Source: Hysterangium stoloniferum (Eukaryota; Basidiomycota; Agaricomycetes; Hysterangiales; Hysterangiaceae). Taken from it: a stretch of DNA of 64,000 nt. A program made the position numbers and the translations under genes. The stretch lies in NCBI GenBank assembly GCA_015178975.1, contig WHVD01000069.1, positions 248,001-312,000 of the forward strand. Direction: 5' to 3'. The notes beneath the pieces were generated by a model. The model did not search any database and was not told the DNA's origin. It saw only the letters and a program-made list of their open reading frames with translations. Below, in pieces: positions 35,098-44,874 of this stretch. Each line of letters begins with the position of its first letter. Within the stretch, counting starts at the first letter, position 1.

Positions 35098-36300
35098 ATG
35101 CGCCATGAGATAAATTTGGTTAGCCACCTGACACGAGGAATAGTCGATATGATTGTCTGGAAGACTGCTGCGGGGCCATCCCACGGGTCAATAAGTAAAA
35201 ACGTTATTAAGAATTTTGTTCTCTTCGAAGAAAATTGGTTGTATCCTAGTACCTTTGCCATAGGCGCCGAGGAAAGGTTCCAAACCAAACGTGAACCACT
35301 CACACCGATTCCGAACAAGCTTCCAGGTTCTCCCGTCTACGATCTTGTTTATCTTGCAGTGGCTCGTGAGCATCTTTGTCATTATGTTATGGTGAGGTTT
35401 GATTTGAAGTTTAGCTTCAATTGAGAAAGTGCAAAGCGCACCCGGTCGTAAGGGCTCAAGGTTTCACTCTATTATTCTCTGTTCTCAAGATACCACACTC
35501 CTTATATTCTTGGAACTCTTAAGGACACCCGAGACCAACTCTGTTTTACATTGGTGTATGTCAATGCTCGAACTCTGGACATCGATCTGATCACTCAACT
35601 CGCCAGATTGAAATGTTGTCTTCCATTAAAAAGCTCTGCCGCGCCGGTATGGTTCAAAGTCACAGAGGTTGTGATGTCCCATCCCTTCCTCAAGAGCTCA
35701 TATCAGACGTGTTGGTCTATTTATTGGGCGGTGTAGGTGTGGACAACTCTGAAAGGGAAACAACACCAAATGAGTGCTTTGGTCTGGCTCGAGTTTCCAG
35801 AGGGTGGTATCTTCCTGCGATGTCATGTTTTTATCTCGCAGTGTCACCAAAGGACATGCACTCTTGTAAGCTCCTCCTTCGGACGGTTCACCAAAGTCCC
35901 AAGATCGGGGCGCTCATTAAATATATCTGGATTCCCACCGACCCTCAAATATTCGTTGCGAGAAATGGAAGATTCGAGTCTTTGTGGAGAAAACCGGGTG
36001 TCCTCCAGCGACTGATGTCCAACTGCCCAAATTTAGTGCAAATTCATCTTCCGATACATGGTGCGTTGACATGGGGCAGAAGGGGTACACTTCCCAAGGG
36101 GTCTATTATGTCCGGGTTAACAATACTGCACATTTCAGCCTTGTCTGATTCGAAGACTGTACCGTTGTATGCCATAACATATGCCATTACAAAGTGGCTT
36201 CGGGAGGTTGATACTCTGGTCAACCTCAAACGGCTCATTCTCACTGGGATCAGGCTTGATCCTTTCTGGCGCAGTATTTGGCCTAGTATGCCCAAGATAA
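35098..36300 (+). repeat. Right arm of 1.2-kb inverted repeat
   Basis: The inverted partner of 29455-30652. The inner end is at GCCATGAGATAAATTTGGTT and the outer end inside the F-box gene near 36300. The spacer between the arms is about 4.4 kb. Confidence 0.9.
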
Positions 36301-37178
36301 ACACACTTGAGTTAAACCAGACACGGTGCCCCGATTTTGACGTGTCGTACATCATGGCTCCTCTTGTCGGAACGCTCAAAGTATTCCGCCTCTCAGCCTC
36401 GTTTGATAAAGCGGACTCGGTTGACCATGTTAGGATGTACCTCCATTTTGCTGCGATGGCTATTGACACGTTTGCGGGTTCTCTGGAGGAGCTTTGGTTG
36501 ATCTGTCCAGATGTGGCATGGTCAGAAAGTGTCGAGCAGACAAGGCAGTTCGAGTATTGGTATCGTCGAGACTTGGGTGACGTGACATTTCTGAAACACC
36601 TAACTATCAGCACATACTTGATCCACGACCGGCTGATCCTTAACTCTCCATCTGGGTTAGAAACCCTTATCTTACTCACACATGACAGCGAGGATCCATT
36701 TGGCCATTACCCTTGGTGGTATAGGATGAACTTGAGCCACATGGAAGCTCTAAAGCATCTGCAAATTAGTGGTCTCATGCTCCATCGCACGCTGCTGTAT
36801 AGTCCTCCGCCAAATTTAAAGAGTGTCGCTCTCACTGTGCATGATCATGACGGCGAGTATTTGGTTCGTATGCCGAACATGGGGGAGCTGTTTGAATTGC
36901 TTTCGCTACGACTCACTAGGCTCGAGATCCACGTCAAAGGTGATACTCAAGAGGAGGGATGGAGATACCTGTCTGAGCGATGGATGCAATGGTCAACGGC
37001 CTTTTCGCGGGGAAACGGGAACTATCCGGCCACTCTGGGGCACGGTGTGTGTCAGATGACTACCGAGCTGGGGGTGAAATTTACATTGAAACTAGTGCGT
37101 CGTGGTATGTTTTTTGGGATTTTGTTTGTCGCAATGGGGTTTATAACTGATTTGACGGTGTTAGTAGATCTTTCCTGA
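35613..37178 (+). CDS. F-box-like protein, intact copy, 521 aa
   Basis: A single uninterrupted frame starting MLSSIKKLCRAGMV. Residues about 22-70 (VPSLPQELISDVLVYLLGG ... CFGLARVSRGWYLPAMSCFY) look like an F-box: LPxEL start, then a conserved Ala-Arg-Val-Ser-Arg-Gly-Trp as in many Agaricomycete F-box families. The rest has leucine-rich-like segments (CPNLVQIHLPI, LVNLKRLILTGIRLDPFW, SLEELWLICPD, ALKHLQISGLML) typical of divergent LRRs. It probably acts as a substrate adaptor of an SCF ubiquitin ligase, by family inference. It is the only complete copy among five or more related pieces. The last 20 residues are hydrophobic and may be read-through of a lost intron. Confidence 0.8.
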   Translation: MLSSIKKLCRAGMVQSHRGCDVPSLPQELISDVLVYLLGGVGVDNSERETTPNECFGLARVSRGWYLPAMSCFYLAVSPKDMHSCKLLLRTVHQSPKIGALIKYIWIPTDPQIFVARNGRFESLWRKPGVLQRLMSNCPNLVQIHLPIHGALTWGRRGTLPKGSIMSGLTILHISALSDSKTVPLYAITYAITKWLREVDTLVNLKRLILTGIRLDPFWRSIWPSMPKINTLELNQTRCPDFDVSYIMAPLVGTLKVFRLSASFDKADSVDHVRMYLHFAAMAIDTFAGSLEELWLICPDVAWSESVEQTRQFEYWYRRDLGDVTFLKHLTISTYLIHDRLILNSPSGLETLILLTHDSEDPFGHYPWWYRMNLSHMEALKHLQISGLMLHRTLLYSPPPNLKSVALTVHDHDGEYLVRMPNMGELFELLSLRLTRLEIHVKGDTQEEGWRYLSERWMQWSTAFSRGNGNYPATLGHGVCQMTTELGVKFTLKLVRRGMFFGILFVAMGFITDLTVLVDLS

Positions 37179-37855
37179 ACTTGGATCCTTTTGGGGGATG
37201 AACTAAATTGGTAAAATTCACGGAACCTGGGGACAGCGAAGCTTTGGAGACACGATTTGTATGATAGTAGATATATACTCAGGACGTGTGTCTTGGGTTA
37301 CGTGTAACTGTTACTTATCTGCTCGGGCTGTGCGGAGGGATTTCTTTTCATCAGCAACAGGACAAGGACGCATATGTACAGACTTATCAGATGAAATATT
37401 ATTCTTTTTCAAGATTGCGAGTGGGTGAACGTCTTCTCGCCTGCGGACTCCTATTTTAGACATTCATTCCCATTGGACGGCCCATAAATGGTAACATTCA
37501 GACATGACAGCATTTGAAAAGTCCGAAAATCGGTAAAAAAGGGAAGGACAACGTTCAAACGTCGAACCATGGTGGCTCAGAGCTGAAATTCTCGAAGGTA
37601 TAATTGATTGATGCCAGCAAGGAGACAGCAACTGTACTAAAACTAGTTACAAGTCATGCCGCCATGAAAAAACCATCTCCCATGAGTAATAGGACATCGA
37701 GAAGATGGTTATGATACACCAGCAATGAGCTTGATAAGTACTTGTATTGGAATGTCACTAATTCTGAACGCAATGGTGTATCCTTAGTCGCCTTGTGGCA
37801 TGATCACCAGTAAACCAGCTCACCTAATTTATGCCTGACCACAGGATGTGTGCCC
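37179..37855. other. Convergent spacer between F-box gene and COX6
   Basis: No gene. It is duplicated at about 31800-32384. It should hold both polyadenylation regions. Confidence 0.6.
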
Positions 37856-38330
37856 TCATGATGAATATAACTCTTCCTTAAGCGTAATACCTACCAAGTG
37901 TATTAGAAGCGTTATTCGCGCAGAACGCGCATGACGACCACCTACCCAGCTCTTCTCTAACCGGTTTTAACTCCTGTACATACTGATCATACTGCGCCTG
38001 GTTCTCGACTTTCTCCTTGATACCCTCAAATATCCTGACCGCTGTCGCGAAATCGTCCACCCGTCTGGCAGCCCTGACAGCAGCTTCAATGACACTAGGA
38101 GCAGGAACAAGATCGTGGGCAAAACAATTGTTAAGACCACGTTGGACCTCGAAAAGATCAGGTGCGGACTGGAAGAAGGAAACATATCGTGCTGTAAAAG
38201 CCTCAAATGATTCCTGGCCATGATTGGATGAGGAATGTCGCGACGGAATGATAGCGGAAGGGACCACTGCCGTGCGGGCAGCTGTGCGAAGAAGGGAAGG
38301 TATGAGGCGGGATGTTGTGGGAATGCTCAT
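37856..38330 (-). CDS. COX6: Cytochrome c oxidase subunit 6 (mammalian COX5A), mitochondrial
   Basis: A nuclear-encoded matrix-side subunit of respiratory complex IV. Exon 1 is 38330-37946 and exon 2 is 37890-37856, with a 55-bp intron (GTAGGT...TGGTAG). The product starts MSIPTTSRLIPSLLRTAART, an Arg/Ser-rich presequence without acidic residues, then HGQESFEAFTARYVSFFQSA, DLFEVQRGLNNCFAHDLVP, AAVRAARRVDDFATAVRIFE and YVQELKPVREELGITLKEEL before YSS. Length (139 aa) and motifs are those of COX6/COX5A. The gene is divergent from the Tra2-like gene. Its 3' end has been copied to 32385-32470. Confidence 0.96.
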
Positions 38331-38596
38331 CGCTGCCGAAGACAGTGGAGATGGGTGTTCAGCGGGTGTTTCGTCGACACGTTGGACGGTGTTGGCAGAT
38401 AAAAACCGAGAAACTTTGGCCCCCGTGTGGGTCTGTGTGGGCGCGCATCAGTTTCGCAAGACAAACTCCGCTTCGAACCCCGCAACTATTCGCACTGCTC
38501 GTTGCTTCCCACCACGACGACGACTGTCTACTATCAGAACTAAATTTCATTCAAGAAACCTTCAAATATTGAAAAAATTAACAACTGTCATTCCCC
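38331..38596. promoter_or_regulatory. Shared divergent promoter of COX6 and Tra2-like gene
   Basis: Only 266 bp separate the two start codons, so both promoters must overlap or abut. No clear TATA box; CTACTATC and CCACGACGACGAC stretches are present. Function is inferred from layout. Confidence 0.6.
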
Positions 38597-39838
38597 ATGG
38601 CCGACGACGGTACGTTTCAGCTTCACCGCCGTGCCACCAGCATCGATTCTTGTCGCAATATCTGTGTATCGGCTTTGTTTCCTGTATTTCCTCCTTAATC
38701 ATCCAGTAGTCTCTCTTCGTAGCCGGCATCAGCACTCAGCGCTTTAATGGTCCTGATTCTGAGGCCGGCATAGTATCTTAAGCCTCGCCTTTCGCCCTCT
38801 CGCCTAACCTCCCCTCACATCTCACTACAACCTGACGACTCCTCATATCTCCAGCACAATCAAATTGGCAAAACGATGCCCAAAATCAACCCGCCGCTAT
38901 TGGTATTCCTGTACAGGACATCCATATGAGCAATGGCGGCGCTGAAGACGGCTGGGGTGGTCAATCAGGAGATGACCACAGACCCAGAAACGGCGGCAGG
39001 AGCCGAAGCAGAAGCCCAGGTCGCGGCAGAGACACTGGAAGGTATGTGTGGGGCATGTTTTCATTTGAAATGATAATAGCTTGGTCTGCAATATTGGTAG
39101 TCGTAACGAATCCGGTGGCAACAACCCCGGTAACAACCTTCACGTCTCTGGTCTCGGACACAAAATCGACAACAGGGACCTTGAAGCTACCTTTGGAAAA
39201 TACGGCCGAGTTTGTTACTTGCTTTCTCTCTTGTTGGCTCTCTGATTTTGGTCGTCTTTCAAGGTTCAAAAGGCCGCCGTCATGTTCGACCCTCACACAC
39301 GGGAGTCTCGTGGCTTTGGTTTTGTGACTATGGAGACAGCAGAAGAGGCCGATGCTGCCATTGCTGGCCTTAATGCTACTGAAATCAATGGCAAGACCAT
39401 CAATGTTGAGAAGGTTGATTCGACTTTTATTGGACTAACATGGAACTACTTTGCTTACGCTGTCGCTTGATTCTAGGCTAGACGTGGGCGTGCCCGAACG
39501 CCTACTCCCGGACGCTACTTCGGTCCCCCCAAGCGCGGCGATAGTAAAATAACTTCTTTTTGACGTGTCTCTTGAAACTAAAGAAAATTCTATTAGATGA
39601 GCGCCCTTACGACCCACGTCCGTATGATTCACGCTACCGTGGATATGACGACGACCGCGGTGGTCGTGGTGGGGGTCGTGGCTCTCGTTATGACGATCGC
39701 GGCGGAGGCAGAGACTATGACAGAGGTGACAGGTATTCCGGTAGAGATGACCGTGGCTACGGCGGGGGCAGGGACCATGACAGAAGCTACGGTGGTGGAA
39801 GAGATTATGATCGGAGGTACGACGACAGGAGATATTGA
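38597..39838 (+). CDS. Tra2-like RRM splicing regulator
   Basis: Exon 1 is 38597-38609 (MADDG-split codon); exon 2 starts at about 38854 and gives AQSNWQNDAQNQPAAIGIPV, then GRSRSRSPGRGRDTGR, an Arg-Ser segment. The RRM is spread over later exons: NNLHVSGLGHKIDNRDLEAT (RNP2 LHVSGL), FGKYGR, SRGFGFVTMETAEEADAAIA (RNP1 RGFGFVTM). The linker ARTPTPGRYFGPPKRG resembles the Tra2 hallmark HTPTPGIYMG just after the RRM. The C-terminus is Arg/Gly/Asp/Tyr-rich (GYDDDRGGRGGGRGSRYDDR). This is the domain order RS-RRM-linker-RS/RG of transformer-2 proteins, which bind exonic enhancers in the nucleus. RG repeats replace the usual second RS region. Confidence 0.88.
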
Positions 39839-40165
39839 ACAGTACGAGAGATCCCATGGTTGGTTGAAATGGGTTCAATTTGATTTAATGTTTAAAATGT
39901 ATAGGTCGTAACTATGCATAGGCGATGTGACATGTGTCTTTACCTTGTCATGTTATGTATTTTTCTTTCTATAAATTTTTCATATAAAACGTAGTTTTGT
40001 CGTTTATGGCAGAAGTGAAATCTCCTTGATTTATGACCACACCAGAGAGAAGCAACCTTTTGGTGCACCCAAGATGAGCTAAACCATATATAGTACAGAA
40101 CAACCATGACATGACCTTCAAGGTCTGGGTATTATATCTCTTCTTAGAAGAAATTCCGAACAAAA
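39839..40165. other. Convergent spacer
   Basis: The 3' UTRs of the Tra2-like gene and the minus-strand SCI1-like gene. AT-rich; nothing else seen. Confidence 0.6.
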
Positions 40166-41359
40166 TCACCCAAATCGTTCCTTCGCCATTTGCTTGAACA
40201 TCTCCATGGTTTTCTTCTCCTTCTCTTTAATTTGCTCCGCCCGTTCATTTCGTTCTTGAGCTCGGGAGTCCTGGTTGAGTCTCTTCTTGGCTTCGAACCT
40301 TGCACGAGCTGCATCGCGTTGGGCAAGCCTGTGACGAAGTTGTGTTTAGGAAAAGTGCGGGAAGACGGCATCAATTCTGACCTTTCTTTGAAGCTACTTC
40401 CGCCTCCAAAAAGCACGTCTTCAGACACCTCCAATCCGCCGTCTTCCTTCGAGTCCCTGTACGTCTTGTCGCCTTCTTTTTTCGCCCGTTTCTTCTCCAG
40501 CATACCTTCACGGCCTACATCCTTCGGACCAACCATCTCCTCTATTCGCTCTCTATCTTCGTTGTTCTCGCGTTTGCGTTTTATGCGATGATTCGCATTA
40601 GACAGGGATGCTGCATCTTCACGCGCAAGCTGGAGATCCGCAGGCGAGGGAAGAGTGGGTCCTTGGACTCTGCCCGACCGTTTGGATGCAGCTGCAACTG
40701 ATGGCCCGTATGTATCGCCACCTACTTCTTCGCGCACACGCTGTAGCTCAGCGTCGTTTATGCGCGAGCGATTGGTGGCGAATGACCATTTATAGGCGGT
40801 TTGGTGACTAGAAGGGACTGATGTTGATTCAATAGGGGTGTATAATTCATCTGGGAGCAATTAAGACGAGAAACTGGCGATATATGATCAGTTAAATGCC
40901 CACCTGATAGTTTGCCCCGATTCCATGCCTACATGTCTATCAGCAGCGTTAAATAACAGGCATAAGCGTGGCTTCACTTTGACGAATTTTCGGAAATAGC
41001 TGGAGATAGTACAAGCATGAGCACATGGCTCAAATGCCTCGACTTGGGACATATAGTAGAGCACACCTGCGTGATTTATCCGTACGAAGTTCGTTAAAGT
41101 ACTAGCACATATATCAATAAATACAGTGCTTTTAAAACATTAATAATCTAAAGCCTACCTTTCCCTTCTCTATTCGTAGCCATCTGCTGAACTCTGCACT
41201 CTTAAGGAAATAGTCGTCCTCGCTAATGGGCTCTACACCAGACGGCAGTGCATTCTTATGAGATCTCTCTCGCGACCTTTCTCGCGAGCGGTTTCGCTTG
41301 CTTGACTTTGGTTTTGAAGGCTCAGGCGATGCAGAACGGGAGAGTGAACGAGAGGGCAT
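40166..41359 (-). CDS. SCI1/NKAPD1-like basic nuclear protein
   Basis: Start ATG at 41357-41359: MPSRSLSRSASPEPSKPKSS, then RNRSRERSRERSHKN (Arg-Ser/Glu-rich, nuclear-localising). Conserved block across four small exons: EDDYFLKSAEFSRWLRIEKG, YFNELRTDKSR, SYFRKFVK and AWNRGKLS, joined in frame, then DELYTPIESTSVP. This YF-L-S-R-YFRKFVKAWNRGKL signature is shared by SCI1-type (style cell-cycle inhibitor) and related nuclear proteins. The C-terminal half is charged coiled coil (LAQRDAARARFEAKKRLNQD, QIKEKEKKTMEMFKQMAKER) ending FG at 40169. Intact; biochemical role unknown. Confidence 0.82.
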
Positions 41360-41780
41360 GGTCGTGTCAAAGACACAATGGTACAAGCGCTCTGCAATGT
41401 CACGTCTCTGGCTGATTTGTTCGTGTTTAGCATTTATCAACACATTCGTTCAAATAGGTACCCCCTTTATCCTCGCTGCCACTTGTATCGGTCTCTGGCG
41501 GTGACTTGTTCTGAGAGTCTCAGAGGCCACCGTACGATGCTCAGCTACGATGGGTAGCGAAAACTTTGGCTATTGCTCGCGATTGCCACTCAGTGCTCCT
41601 CGAGCTAGGAATTTCTATATTAATATGTTTGGTTCAAAACAGTTTAAACTGATGTTTTCGGTTTGACTTAAATTGCAAGTCTGATGTCTGTCTTTGGACT
41701 ACTCGTTCGCGCCAGTGGTTTGGATCAGAGGATTTCATGTCAAATAAAACAAAGTGCAACTATCATTGGGATGTTCTTGA
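41360..41780. other. Spacer between dynamin-1 3' end and SCI1-like start
   Basis: Should hold the SCI1-like promoter (CTCGTGTTTAGC...CCACTTGTATCG). No gene seen. Confidence 0.5.
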
Positions 41781-44383
41781 TCACACTGCGCTCTCCAGCT
41801 CGGCCTGAATCTCGGCCAACATCTCCAGACGATGCTGCAATTCATGTCGCTTCTTCGTCAACTTCACAGGCTCCGCCAATAAAGCCTCGCATCTCTCCCG
41901 CACATCATCACCGGTGATTTTGAGACCAAGCGTTACTGCTTCTCGCAGATTGCGTTCCGAGACACGTACAAGCTCTCGATCTATATTCAAAGGGATATTG
42001 TCGACCACGCGTTTGTAGGCCACTATGAAGGGGCGTATGATTAAGAGATCAGCCAGGGGATAAAAGCAATGGACGACCCACCTTGGAAATAAGCGCGGAC
42101 AGTGGCCATGATCTCGATGCCGTACTGATCAGGGTCCCATGGATTATATAGATGGTGCCCGCGCTTTGCTTTGTAGACATTTAGAAACTTCTGGCGATAA
42201 TCGTCGAAGTAATGCTGATTAAGCGTGAATGGATTAGACTCGAGTTCCAGAGCCCACTTGACGCGTTTTACAGCCTCATCTCGACGCTGTTGCATGTACT
42301 CTTGGACTATCGGACTAGGATTGTATACGTGATGACTCTTAACTGATATACGTTTTGCTTGAACACTACTCACAGTACAGCACGGTGAAGCCTTCCGCTT
42401 GTATGCCTCCCAAAGTGATTATTGACGAGAGTAATATGGTGCTGAAGGACAATATTGTATATGTATCCACCAGTCCAAGAGATGGTTTTTCCCATTTCAT
42501 CGTGGAAAAAGAGACAAGATCCTGGATCACCTTGAAAGGAAAGTAGCCGGAAAGTTCCCGAGTTGTGGCTCTAGAGTAGAAATGTTACCCGCATACCAGG
42601 ATCTTATGAAACGATCCCAGCTCAGAGACTTACCTTCGAACGCGCTCAACGACCTTCGGGGTGAATGGACAGTTAACATACCTTCCGCCACATGATTGTA
42701 CGGGTAGAAATTTGGAGCTGTGCCTCTCATAGCGAACCGAAATCCTTCGTGGGCTCTTCGAATTGACTCAAACTGATTGTCCGTTGTGGTATCACTAACG
42801 AGTCCTGTTGTGTAATACAGAAAACCTTCAGCATGATTAAAGACTGCATGGCTAAAGTCACTAATGAGATGCATGAGTTCCATTACAGGATCGTTGGAGG
42901 TGGGCTTTGGGAGTATGCTAAGTTCCTCCCTGGTCGCTTCGAGTATGGCCTTGAGCTCTTCCAACAGAGCAGGAAACCTACAAGGTTTTGAGGGAATAAT
43001 TAACATAAAGGTATTTATGGTTAGAAAGTCATTGGTACCTCTTGGATATCAAATCCATCAGGTGCTCATTTAACTTTTGCGTCAATGCAAGGGTCCCCAA
43101 GTGACGTCTGTGTTCTGAGGCCAGCGTAGACCAAGGGGGTTCTCGGAAAAAGTCTTCCCCTATGCGGCGAGCTGCTTGAAATGTAAGGTTCTGCTCCATT
43201 TCTTTCGTACTTGGTTGCTTGACGCAATACCATCCGTGCTCGAGAGCGGATTGTTCACCCTTTATCATTTTCAGCCATTTATTCGTTTCTCCCTCTGGAA
43301 TACGATCCGGCTTTGTCAAAACGCCTGGGAAAGAGGTGTCATCATCTGAGCGTGGGGATGGGCCTAAATGGAAAACCGACCAATTGTACGTGTTCCTTGT
43401 TTGTCGTGTTCTTTTGCCAGTCGGTACGCTCCTTGGGTTTCAAAGTCGACTGTGATTATTATAAATCAGTCGACACGGCTATATCATACTCGCAAGAGGT
43501 ACCTTCGCAGGCTACAGTAAGAAGTATAACGCAGCTCGGCTTAGAAATATAAAAGGAGACCAGTTGTTTGACTTTCTCGATGTCTTCTTCGCGGCCACCA
43601 TCGGATACGCTAGCAATCAAACCTGAAAAGGTTGGTTAGTTGAAGCGCTGAAACCTCCAAGGATAGAATCCTACCAGGAAGATCACAGAAAGACAAATCA
43701 GTGATGTCTGGACCGCTGATGTCCAACGAAACACAATTCTTGGTGAAATCAAGAGCATTCCCAGGTGACGCCTCTCCGTCTAAAAACGCACGGTAGTCTT
43801 TGTCAGGGTTCAGAGCAGCACGCTGTGCCCGTCGTATGCGCTCTTCAACTTTGGCTGGATCGGTCATTGGATCACCAAAAGGAATATTCCTGACTTCTGG
43901 CAGCGGCTCTCCTGCACCATCTGTTACGATACGAACGGATACGGCGCATTGCCAGCGTTTGGGCGAATGAATCAATTTACATTCCGTCGGGCATCTGCAT
44001 TTCAATGTTCCAGATCGGCCTCATACTATGTGACAAAATAAAGACAAAATTTAACCTTGTGCATGTCCCGCTTGACCTTGGAAGAGTTATACCAGAGATG
44101 GACTCGATCAAGGACGATTTCCCGGCACTTTGAGAGCCTACGACGACAATCTGCGGTATATCGATGCCCAGGTTCGCACTATAGAAGGTCCAAGATTAAA
44201 TCGCCATCTCTCAGGTTGTTTTGCAACTCACTCGAGACTGTGCAGCTTATTTATGACATTCAGCTGCCTCCGCCTTTCCTCCGATAGTATTGGGTCAAGT
44301 AAACCCAAAGGGAGAACGGGGGAGGAAGGCACAGGATCTGGTTGCTGGTAATCTTCCGATTCGGAGCTTTGACTGTCCGTCAT
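41781..44383 (-). CDS. Dynamin-family GTPase, copy 1, with apparent frameshift
   Basis: Start 44383, MTDSQSSESEDYQQPDPVPS. The next exons give [20 protein letters not shown] (G1 GSQSAGKSS), [17 protein letters not shown] (G3), [40 protein letters not shown], and [17 protein letters not shown] (G4 TKPD). The stalk follows (FPALLEELKAILEATREELS, RATTRELSGYFPFKVIQDLV), then VQEYMQQRRDEAVKRVKWAL and a GTPase effector domain to AEIQAELESAV. There is no PH domain, so it is Mx/Dnm-like. Near 42462-42467 the stalk frame breaks: ...SLGLVD must shift by one base to continue IYNIVLQHHITLVNNHF ... LHRAVL, which aligns with copy 2. This is either a sequencing error or an inactivating deletion. Confidence 0.85.
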
Positions 44384-44874
44384 ATTGAGTGTTGGGGCCG
44401 GGCGGGATACACGAGCTTTAGTGTTCCGTCTGAAGAACTTGAGAGTGCGTTGACTAGACAGGAAAATGATGGAAGTCGGGCGGAGGTCTTCTGCGGTGTG
44501 CCATCTTGGAGAGAAAAATCCTTTTTAAGCATACGAGTTCATTACACCGCAGCACTGTGCACAGGAACCTCGACCTTGAAGTGTGGATGGGCTTCGTAAA
44601 CTTTAGTGAAATGAAATGGCCATGCACCACGCTCGTAGTCCACGCTGCCACGGCCCACAAATGGCAGCCAATGGCCCACAATTTGGTCGCCTTCGAATAT
44701 GTATTAATGAGGATTGCAAGAGCCCGAGAGCCTTTAGGATAATATTTTTAGTCCTCGACGTGCCTGGTAATCAAATGTACTTTAATTCAAGGGGTAGCCC
44801 CCTACTATAACATAGATCAGGAATGTGATATTTACTTGCAAAGTATGGAACAAGCTCTGACATGTCAGACGAGA
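44384..44874. other. Spacer between the tandem dynamins
   Basis: 491 bp with only chance open frames. Presumably the promoter of copy 1 and 3' UTR of copy 2. Confidence 0.5.

Noticed and set aside
36044-36679. 211-codon frame antisense to the F-box gene
   Set aside because: It mirrors the coding strand of an intact gene, lacks motifs, and is broken in the duplicates.
22960-37178. Beta-lactam biosynthetic cluster
   Set aside because: The oxygenases resemble isopenicillin N synthase in fold only; no non-ribosomal peptide synthetase or acyltransferase is present.
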